NCBI GenBank assembly: GCA_003552765.1
Contig: PUOI01000600.1
Coordinates: forward strand, 1-6,440
Length of the DNA stretch: 6,440 nucleotides
Source of the DNA: Candidatus Hydrogenedentota bacterium
GTDB lineage: Bacteria; Hydrogenedentota; Hydrogenedentia; Hydrogenedentales; SLHB01
Direction: 5' to 3'
Shown here: in pieces, positions 1 through 4,939 of the stretch
How the letters are laid out: each line of letters opens with the position of its first letter
Numbering within the stretch: position 1 is the first letter of the stretch
Made by a program: the position numbers and the translations under genes
The notes under the pieces: generated by a model
Told to the model about the DNA's origin: nothing
What the model saw: the letters and a program-made list of their open reading frames with translations, nothing else
Databases searched by the model: none

Positions 1-212
1 GGCGCCGCGAGCGGCAACAATACGCCGGCCCCCGTTCCCACATCCAGGACCCGTTCGCCAGGCCGCAACGCCAGCGTCTCGACTATCCCCGCCAGGTTCT
101 CCGGGTGTTCGGGCCCCATGTGCGCGTCCCATTCGTGGGCCACACTGTCAAAGAAGGCGCGATTGTACAGGTCGAGGTTGTCTAGGCCGGTTTCGTTGCG
201 CGCATCTTCCAT
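1..212 (-). CDS. Class I SAM-dependent methyltransferase, N-terminal part (cut by window edge)
   Basis: Only the first 70 residues are present; the gene continues past base 1. It begins MEDARNETG, has an aromatic segment (LYNRAFFDSVAHEWD, about residues 15-29), then a helix and the glycine-rich SAM-binding motif I, VLDVGTGAG, at about residues 54-62. That motif and the 'FFDSVAxEWD' lead-in are typical of small cytosolic class I methyltransferases of the UbiE/Methyltransf_11 kind. The substrate cannot be told from this end. I chose the ATG at 212 because an AGGAG sits 9 bases upstream (222-226). An in-frame ATG at 221 would add three residues, but the same AGGAG lies only one base from it. The start lies inside the 3' end of the permease gene in another frame (31-base overlap), which suggests translational coupling and membership of the metal-transport operon. 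The methyltransferase call is firm; any role in metal handling is inference. Confidence 0.85.
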   Translation of the reverse strand, partial: MEDARNETGLDNLDLYNRAFFDSVAHEWDAHMGPEHPENLAGIVETLALRPGERVLDVGTGAGVLLPLAA

Positions 213-1027
213 GAAGGCCATCTCCTGCGTTTCGGACTCAGACCGGCGGCGGCCGCGAAAATGAGGGCGGATACAATCACGATGGACGCGCCCGCGGGCA
301 AATCCCAGAAATACGAGGCGGCCAGCCCGACCCAGCACGACGCCACGCCAAACGAAGCCGACAACACAATCATCCGCCGTAAACTGTACGTGAGTTGTAA
401 CGCAGCCGCCGCCGGATTGATAAGCAGGCTATACACCAGCAGTCCGCCAATGACCGGCAACGAGGAGGCGATCACGGCGCCCGTCCCGAAGAGAATGCCA
501 TACGTCACGACAGCGGCCGGCACGCCCGCGGCCATGGCGGTTTCGCGATGACACACCACGGCCTGGATCTCCTTGAAGAATCCGCCCACGAACAGCAGGC
601 ACATCGCAGCGGTAACGCCAAGCACCGCGATATCCGTCCCGCCCGCCGTGAGGATGCTGCCCCAGAACAGAGTGAGCGACGTGGCGCGGGCCTCTGGAGC
701 GAGCCCGAAGAACAAGAACGCCAGTCCTATCATGAGCGTGAAGATGATCCCAATGGAGGCGTCTGGGCTGAGGTCGCCTTGTTCCGCCAAGGGTCCCACG
801 ACGGCGGCGGCCGCCAAACTGAACGTCAACGCCAGCGTCAAGGGGGGAAACCCCAGCCACACCGCGCACAATGCCCCAGCGAACGCGGCATGCGCTATAC
901 AGACGCTAAGGAAGGCGAGATGCATCGTCACGATGAAGGCGCCCGCGATACCGCAAATGACGCCGGTGAGAAGCCCCGCCAACACGGCCGCCATCAGGTA
1001 GTCATGCGGAAGCCATTCCCAAATCAT
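182..1027 (-). CDS. Metal ABC transporter permease (ZnuB/MntB/TroB type)
   Basis: This 281-residue, very hydrophobic protein has about seven to nine predicted membrane segments, the usual size and build of the ABC-3 permease family that imports zinc, manganese or iron. TM1 is about residues 12-34. A conserved loop-helix LSVCIAHAAFAGA (40-52) stands where many relatives have a DA-x-SHA pattern. GLLVYSLLINPAAAA (195-209) matches the family's 'LLVxALLxxPAATA' stretch, and DLPAGASIVI (242-251) matches the C-terminal 'D-P-G-x-IV' stretch. The tail after residue 264 is basic (KRRRW), consistent with a cytoplasmic end. It would form a dimeric inner-membrane channel driven by the ATPase encoded just upstream. 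The start ATG overlaps the ATPase stop as ATGA (1024-1027), a coupling junction, with AAGG a few bases upstream. The family is clear. The metal (Zn versus Mn) is not determined. Confidence 0.93.
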   Translation of the reverse strand: MIWEWLPHDYLMAAVLAGLLTGVICGIAGAFIVTMHLAFLSVCIAHAAFAGALCAVWLGFPPLTLALTFSLAAAAVVGPLAEQGDLSPDASIGIIFTLMIGLAFLFFGLAPEARATSLTLFWGSILTAGGTDIAVLGVTAAMCLLFVGGFFKEIQAVVCHRETAMAAGVPAAVVTYGILFGTGAVIASSLPVIGGLLVYSLLINPAAAALQLTYSLRRMIVLSASFGVASCWVGLAASYFWDLPAGASIVIVSALIFAAAAGLSPKRRRWPSWKMRATKPA

Positions 1028-1830
1028 CGCGCCGCCCTTGAGCGCATCACGGTCTCTTCGCCACCGTTATCGCCGCCTTCGTCAAAAGGATAGCCCCCGG
1101 CTTCAAAGCCATAAAGGGCGCGAATCTCACGCGGTTCAAGGAGGGCCTCGCGCGGCCCATCGCGCCACAGCCGGCCGTCCTTCAGCAGCAGCAACCGGCG
1201 CGCCGCCATTGGCAACGCCGGAAGGTCATGGGTTACGTAGAGGATGGTCGCGCCGGTGTCGCGGTGAAGGGATTGAACAAGTCCGATCACGTCGTGCTGC
1301 GCCTGCGGGTCAATGGAACTCGCGGGTTCGTCGAACAGGTACACGCCGGGCTCTTGAACCAGCACCCGCGCGATCGCCGCACGCTGATACTCGCCGCCCG
1401 AGAGCTGTCCCAACGGACGCGCGGCCAACTCCCCCACTCCAACCCGGTCGAGCGCCTCGTCAACCTTGCGCCAATCCTCGTGGCCGGGGCGTTTGAGCCA
1501 TCCCAACTGCCCCAGCCGGCCCGTCATCACGCTCTCCCGCACGGTGATGGGCAAGCGCGGATCCGGCCGGCGGAGTTGCGGCACATAGCCGATGCCCGCG
1601 CGCACGCGGTGCCCCGCCCAGCCGTGGGGATCGGCTCCCCCAACACGCACGCTCCCGCGCGTCAAGGGACACATGCCGTTGACCGCGGTGAGTAAGGTCG
1701 TTTTGCCGGCCCCGTTGGGACCGATAACGCCCACGAACTCCCCGGCGTTGATCTGTACGGATACGCCCTCCAGACCGAGCTGATTCTGGCGGACAACCGT
1801 CACATCCCGCAGTTCCAGTGCGGCGCTCAC
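1024..1830 (-). CDS. Metal ABC transporter ATP-binding protein (ZnuC/MntB/TroB-operon type)
   Basis: This cytoplasmic ATPase powers the adjacent permease. With the start used here it has 268 residues, normal for the family. All ABC landmarks are present in order: Walker A GPNGAGKTT (37-45), Q-loop Gln85 in YVPQ, signature LSGGEYQRAAIA (143-154), Walker B VYLFDE (163-168) with D-loop SSID (171-174), and H-switch His201 in VTHD. The 'GYVPQ' context and the signature are usual for zinc/manganese importers. The open frame extends to an ATG at 1893, but I place the start at GTG 1830. A GGAGG at 1841-1845 sits 10 bases upstream, the GTG overlaps the binding-protein stop as GTGA, and homologous N-termini begin with the short '(M)xxALELRDV' strand. 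The extra 21 residues upstream (MGSDSRTQHH...) are low-complexity and would lie inside the previous gene. The stop overlaps the permease start by four bases. Confidence 0.95.
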   Translation of the reverse strand: MSAALELRDVTVVRQNQLGLEGVSVQINAGEFVGVIGPNGAGKTTLLTAVNGMCPLTRGSVRVGGADPHGWAGHRVRAGIGYVPQLRRPDPRLPITVRESVMTGRLGQLGWLKRPGHEDWRKVDEALDRVGVGELAARPLGQLSGGEYQRAAIARVLVQEPGVYLFDEPASSIDPQAQHDVIGLVQSLHRDTGATILYVTHDLPALPMAARRLLLLKDGRLWRDGPREALLEPREIRALYGFEAGGYPFDEGGDNGGEETVMRSRAAR

Positions 1831-2693
1831 GAATTCGCGTCCTCCAACGCCTCGGTGAGTTGCGTGATGTTGTGTTCGAGAGTCGCTTCCCACGTCGAGG
1901 TCTCGGGGATGGCGCGGGGAAAATTGGTCAACACGGCGTGCCCCGCGCCAAGCTCACGGGCCATGCGCGCGCCCGCACCGGGATCACCGCTCTGGAGGTT
2001 GTCCACCACCAGCAACGCCCCGGCTTCCCTTCCTTGCGCCAGCAGACGCTCAATCGCGGCGACGCTGAGATCCTCGGGCGCTCCATACACCCCGGCAATC
2101 TCAAACCCCGCCCATTCCAGGAAGTCCGCCTGCATCTCGGCGGATAGCACCGCCACCCCGTCCGCTTCTGCCGCATCCAGGGCTTCTCGCGCTTCGGCGG
2201 CCTTTTCTTCTATGAGGGCGGTGCGCCCGGCAAGTCTTTCGGAGAGTCCAGCATCGTCCGAGGAGCCATTGGCGGGTTTGATGGGCTCCAGCAATTCCGC
2301 GATGCGTTCCGTGGCGGCCCGCTGCGCTTCGGGCGTCATCCAGTTGCCATCGATGTACAGGATGTGAACCTGTTCCTCTGGCGTCCGCGCGGTGCGCAAG
2401 CCTTCCTGGACGTTGCCCATGGCCTCTTGCCAGGGATGCAACAGCACGGCCTCGCTCGTTCGCAAGGCGTTGATGTGGCTGGGCTTCATGTCGAACTGGC
2501 TGGGACACAAGGCGGGTGGGAACAGCGAACGAACATTGACCCAATCCCCGGCGAGGTCCTCGAGGATCACCTCAATGTGGGAACTGCCGGCGACGACGCT
2601 GTTCTCATCGCCGTCGAAAACGGCCCCGCAACCGGCCGCCATCACAACGCCAATGACGGCCAGCGCCGGTAAGGTAAAGCGTCTTGAGAGCAT
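1827..2693 (-). CDS. Metal ABC transporter substrate-binding lipoprotein (ZnuA/TroA-like, divergent)
   Basis: This extracytoplasmic binding protein should deliver metal to the permease. It begins MLSRRFTLPALAVIGVVMAAGC: a basic n-region, a hydrophobic core and a lipobox ending at Cys22, so it is predicted to be a lipid-anchored protein. The body follows the two-lobed TroA/ZnuA plan with a long linking helix (about 150-180, rich in Ala/Glu). By eye the family's first ligand motif 'DPH-x-Y/F-E/D-x-x-PS-D/x' corresponds to CPSQFDMKPSHI (63-74). The usual His is therefore replaced in a Cys-Pro-Ser-Gln context, with His73 close by, and His86 in LLHPWQ lies near the usual second ligand. There is no His-rich loop, unlike classical ZnuA. 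At 288 residues the length is typical. An in-frame ATG at 2714 would add seven residues (MDWGKLL) and overlap the pseudopilin stop; I prefer 2693 for the more typical signal peptide. The gene starts 7 bases after the pseudopilin stop and ends in a GTGA overlap with the ATPase. The family is inferred from context plus motifs; the metal is unknown. Confidence 0.85.
   Translation of the reverse strand: MLSRRFTLPALAVIGVVMAAGCGAVFDGDENSVVAGSSHIEVILEDLAGDWVNVRSLFPPALCPSQFDMKPSHINALRTSEAVLLHPWQEAMGNVQEGLRTARTPEEQVHILYIDGNWMTPEAQRAATERIAELLEPIKPANGSSDDAGLSERLAGRTALIEEKAAEAREALDAAEADGVAVLSAEMQADFLEWAGFEIAGVYGAPEDLSVAAIERLLAQGREAGALLVVDNLQSGDPGAGARMARELGAGHAVLTNFPRAIPETSTWEATLEHNITQLTEALEDANS
1841..1845 (-). 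promoter_or_regulatory. Shine-Dalgarno GGAGG that fixes the ATPase start
   Basis: The minus-strand GGAGG lies 10 bases upstream of GTG 1830 and inside the last codons of the binding-protein gene. It supports the GTG start over the ATG at 1893 and explains how the ATPase can be translated from the shared transcript. Confidence 0.65.
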
Positions 2694-2700
2694 CAACAAC

Positions 2701-3651
2701 TTACCCCAATCCATAGTGACTCACTTGCCGGATAACGCCGGGATCATCCACCAAGGGGAATTCCTCTGGATACCGCACGAACCTCGCATGACCATCCATG
2801 TACAACACATTGGAACCGCCAGGGATATGATTGAAGACCATGCTTCCCGCCGTATCGCCGCCATGCGCCGCCGTTCCGAACGTGTCGAACATCACGGCCA
2901 TGGTGCTTTGGGCCTGCGCACCCGCGGCCGGGTTATTGATGTCGGTAATGGCGAAACGCTCCACGCCCTCGCGCAGCCGCGCGACCGTGCTGCCCCCGCC
3001 AAACCCCGTACCAAGACGATTAACCCAGGGCAAGGTTTCCTCCAACTGCAGATCACGGCTCCAGTCTTTGAGAAACACCGGCATCGTCACGGTAGCCCCG
3101 CCCCAATCGGGAGATATCTGACCAAGATTTTCGTGGGTCCCTGTCGCGTTCCAGACTCCGTAGAACTCATCCACATTAGTCATCGCGTATCCGTGATACC
3201 AATAGGAGCGCCCCAGCTTCGCAGCGCGGAAATAGCGCATGCTCAACCGGTCTCCCCTCTCCTCCGCCGCCTCTAGGTGCTCTTCGAGCGAACCGTCAGG
3301 CAACCGATCCCGGACATGCTGGCCATCGCCCTCTGCCCCAGTATCCGACGGGCACTGCGCCGCGCTAAGGTCCGTGAAGTAGTCCGCGTAGAAGCCCTCT
3401 GGATCCGGGGCCGCAAACATGGGAACCCCGCCGGGATTTCCGAAAGGCGCCAACGGGGGATATGCCTGGGCCCTATTCTCCTGCGCGTACATCTGGAAAC
3501 TGAGCCCGAACTGACGCAGATTGTTGGCGCAAGAGGCCCGGCGGGCGGCCTCCCGTGCGCGCGCCAGCGCCGGCAATAGAATAGCCGCCAAAATACCGAT
3601 AATGGCGATGACCACAAGCAGTTCAATCAAGGTAAAACCACTTCTACGCAC
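2701..3651 (-). CDS. Type II secretion/type IV pilin-like pseudopilin with C-terminal HxGG...DGH motif
   Basis: This 316-residue protein has a class III prepilin leader. The start (M)RRSG is followed by [24 protein letters not shown], with prepilin peptidase cleavage predicted after Gly5, Glu at mature position 5, and one hydrophobic N-terminal helix that anchors and assembles the pseudopilin. A coiled segment, [21 protein letters not shown], is typical of the 'processing-associated' pseudopilins of planctomycetes and relatives. The C-terminus has [14 protein letters not shown] (275-288), a variant of the H-X9-DG signature with ten residues between His and Asp. The start is GTG 3651: a perfect GGAGG at 3660-3664 lies 8 bases upstream and the leader becomes the normal short form. 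The alternative ATG at 3714 would add a non-leader stretch. Function in such lineages is poorly known; surface assembly or secretion is inferred. It is the first gene of the metal-transporter operon, an unusual place for a pseudopilin. Confidence 0.93.
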   Translation of the reverse strand: MRRSGFTLIELLVVIAIIGILAAILLPALARAREAARRASCANNLRQFGLSFQMYAQENRAQAYPPLAPFGNPGGVPMFAAPDPEGFYADYFTDLSAAQCPSDTGAEGDGQHVRDRLPDGSLEEHLEAAEERGDRLSMRYFRAAKLGRSYWYHGYAMTNVDEFYGVWNATGTHENLGQISPDWGGATVTMPVFLKDWSRDLQLEETLPWVNRLGTGFGGGSTVARLREGVERFAITDINNPAAGAQAQSTMAVMFDTFGTAAHGGDTAGSMVFNHIPGGSNVLYMDGHARFVRYPEEFPLVDDPGVIRQVSHYGLG

Positions 3652-3864
3652 TGGACAATCCTCCGCGTGTGTTGCTCTTACATTGTTGTTCCAATGGAAT
3701 AAGCACATAACCACACCGCCATCCCTTGGGAACAGCGGCCCCCCGGCCAGTGCGCGCTACACTACACCAGTTTAGGGCTCAGGTTCAAAACCCTGGGTCA
3801 ATCCTTCCAGCGGAAGCGGCACAAGGGAGGGAAAACAAATGCCCTGTCTGAGCCTTGACGGCGT
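3652..3864. other. Intergenic region between sigma factor and pseudopilin operon; likely promoter region
   Basis: This 213-base gap has no plausible gene. On the minus strand a weak sigma-70-like pair can be drawn: TTGAAC at 3783-3788, a 16-base spacer, then TGTAGT at 3761-3766. Each box matches four of six consensus bases. A short GC-rich inverted repeat (GGCC-GGGG-GGCC read on the minus strand, about 3737-3748) lies downstream of it. No hairpin plus T-run terminator follows the sigma gene, so read-through from the sigma gene into the operon is possible. The promoter assignment is tentative. Confidence 0.3.
3660..3664 (-). promoter_or_regulatory. Shine-Dalgarno GGAGG that fixes the pseudopilin GTG start
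   Basis: A full GGAGG lies 8 bases before GTG 3651. Together with the short RRSG leader it decides this start over the ATG 63 bases further upstream, and it predicts efficient translation of the first gene of the operon. Confidence 0.75.
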
Positions 3865-4458
3865 CTACTCCTGATCTTCCTGACCTCCGCTTAGCAGACG
3901 ATGCTCTTCGGCGTATCCCCGCAGCCGTTCGCGCAACAGCTTCCGGCCCCTGTACAATCGCGACATCACTGTCCCGAGAGGACAGTCCATAACCGCGGCG
4001 ATCTCCTTGTAGGACTTATCCTCGAGATCGGCCATAATAACGGCTTGTTTGAAGTCATCCGGGAGGGATTCGATCGCGAGTTTTACCTCGTCATCCAGCA
4101 GTTCGAAAAGCTCATTTGAACTGTTGTCCTTGGGCTCGTACGGCACGGAAGGATCGGGGGCCGTGTTCTTGGCGGGCTCTGTGCCGCTGAGTTCCACAAA
4201 GGTGGGTCTGCGCACCTGACGGCGGTATTCATTAATAAATGTATTACGCAGAATAGTGAGCAGCCAGGCCTTGATGTACGTGCCTTCCCGGAATTTGTCG
4301 TGAAACCGCAGCGCCTTCAGCACCGTGTTTTGCGTCAAATCCTGGGCGTCCGTGGCGTTCCGCGTGAGTTTCAGCGCCACGGCATACAGCATGTCCATAT
4401 GCGAAAGAATGAGATCCTCGAACTCACTGGATCTATCTTCCGGGTTCGCTGCTTTCAT
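3865..4458 (-). CDS. ECF-type RNA polymerase sigma factor (sigma-70 family, SigR/RpoE-like)
   Basis: This 197-residue protein has the two-domain ECF layout. Region 2 spans about 13-85: MDMLYAVALKLTRN, then DAQDLTQ (37-43), then FREGTYIKAWLLTILRNTFINEYRR (56-80), a stretch much like SigR/ECF12-type sigmas. A Pro/Asn/Ser-rich linker (about 90-118) follows. Region 4 (about 120-180) has LPDDFKQAVIMADLE and the helix-turn-helix YKEIAAVMDCPLGTVMSRLYRGRKLL, which would read the -35 element. It would direct RNA polymerase to a stress- or signal-controlled regulon. I start it at ATG 4458 (MKAANPEDR), because the upstream extension to 4563 (rich in Cys, Ser, Arg) does not look like a sigma N-terminus; no strong ribosome site precedes either. 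Relatives are usually followed by a zinc-binding anti-sigma gene, but none is seen downstream here. The target genes are unknown. Confidence 0.93.
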   Translation of the reverse strand: MKAANPEDRSSEFEDLILSHMDMLYAVALKLTRNATDAQDLTQNTVLKALRFHDKFREGTYIKAWLLTILRNTFINEYRRQVRRPTFVELSGTEPAKNTAPDPSVPYEPKDNSSNELFELLDDEVKLAIESLPDDFKQAVIMADLEDKSYKEIAAVMDCPLGTVMSRLYRGRKLLRERLRGYAEEHRLLSGGQEDQE

Positions 4459-4649
4459 TGTGACAGAGCGCCATCTCAGAAGTAGGGTTGAATGACACGG
4501 CGGTAGAAAGCAGCCAGTCCCCCTGCTGCTCCCCCGCGAAGTGGTGTAAAGATGTTGGTCCAATCGTACCAGGGAACCCCGCTGACAATCAATTGGCGAC
4601 AGGTTAGCGAACCTCGAAAACCATGCGAAGCCCCCGTTTTGTGGTTCAG

Positions 4650-4686
4650 CGGCCCTGACAGCGGGATTCCGCTGGACAGCGGGCCG
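4650..4686. repeat. Nested inverted repeat (CGGCCC...GGGCCG with inner CAGCGG/CCGCTG)
   Basis: The outer arms CGGCCC (4650-4655) and GGGCCG (4681-4686) enclose an inner perfect 6-base stem, CAGCGG (4659-4664) and CCGCTG (4669-4674), with a GATT loop. GACAGCGGG also occurs twice as a direct repeat (4657 and 4675). No T-run follows on either strand, so it is not a classical intrinsic terminator. Confidence 0.4.
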
Positions 4687-4737
4687 ATTTCCGTTGCCTG
4701 GGAATGGCGGAAGCGCCTTGCCGGGTTAGAATACGGC

Positions 4738-4772
4738 GGGATGAGGCGAAGCGGAGTGGTCCGCCTCATCCC
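4738..4772. repeat. Perfect 11-base inverted repeat, possible transcript-end or leader hairpin
   Basis: GGGATGAGGCG (4738-4748) is the exact reverse complement of CGCCTCATCCC (4762-4772), with a 13-base loop. The stem is long enough to be unlikely by chance in a gap of this size. It lies about 170 bases downstream of the DUF4914-like stop codon and could end that transcript. However, the minus-strand side lacks a T-run and the plus-strand side has only TTT, so the terminator reading is weak. Confidence 0.5.
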
Positions 4773-4939
4773 TTTCCGCCTATTGCCGAATCGACCCAAC
4801 ACCGCAGATACTGAGATGTTGTGAGCACAACCCCGAGAGGCGCCCGAAAACGTTACGTAGCCGAAGCGTTCACGGACAAACCGCTCTCGTTTCGAATACG
4901 CCCTTCCTTATGGATGTGGTAAGAAAAGCATGCCGCGCC

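Larger units (their letters stand above)
4459..4939. other. 481-base intergenic region without a convincing gene, with clustered hairpins
   Basis: The gap separates the DUF4914-like gene from the sigma gene. Two open frames cross it (plus 4552-4824 and minus 4476-4802), but they oppose each other, have no ribosome site or recognisable domain, and read as low-information translations. The part from 4650 to 4772 holds a string of GC-rich inverted repeats: 4650-4686, 4706-4717 (GGCG-GAAG-CGCC), 4720-4737 (GCCG/CGGC) and 4738-4772. This could be a terminator/leader region of the minus-strand transcripts or a structured RNA. The sigma promoter should also lie in this gap, but I cannot point to a convincing one. 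Confidence 0.6.

Noticed and set aside
548..1093. Plus-strand open frame antisense to the permease
   Set aside because: It translates to a Glu/Arg/Gly/His-rich low-information product, the usual complement of a hydrophobic membrane protein gene.
2392..3276. Long plus-strand open frame (294 codons) antisense to the pseudopilin and binding-protein genes
   Set aside because: It is a shadow in GC-rich coding DNA. Both minus-strand genes have clear domains, signal peptides and ribosome sites, while this translation shows no family features and crosses a gene junction.
3652..3714. Pseudopilin start at ATG 3714
   Set aside because: GTG 3651 has a GGAGG 8 bases upstream and gives the normal short prepilin leader; the longer form would add 21 residues before the leader.
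4459..4563. N-terminal 35-residue extension of the sigma factor from ATG 4563
   Set aside because: The extension is Cys/Ser/Arg-rich and unlike ECF N-termini; the protein from ATG 4458 has a normal length.
4705..4721. Sigma-54-like TGGC...TTGC on the plus strand
   Set aside because: The GG and GC elements are two bases too far apart for a sigma-54 promoter, and no plus-strand gene follows.
4476..4824. Open frames on both strands in the gap upstream of the sigma gene
   Set aside because: They overlap each other on opposite strands, lack ribosome sites and recognisable domains, and span hairpins. I treat the region as non-coding.
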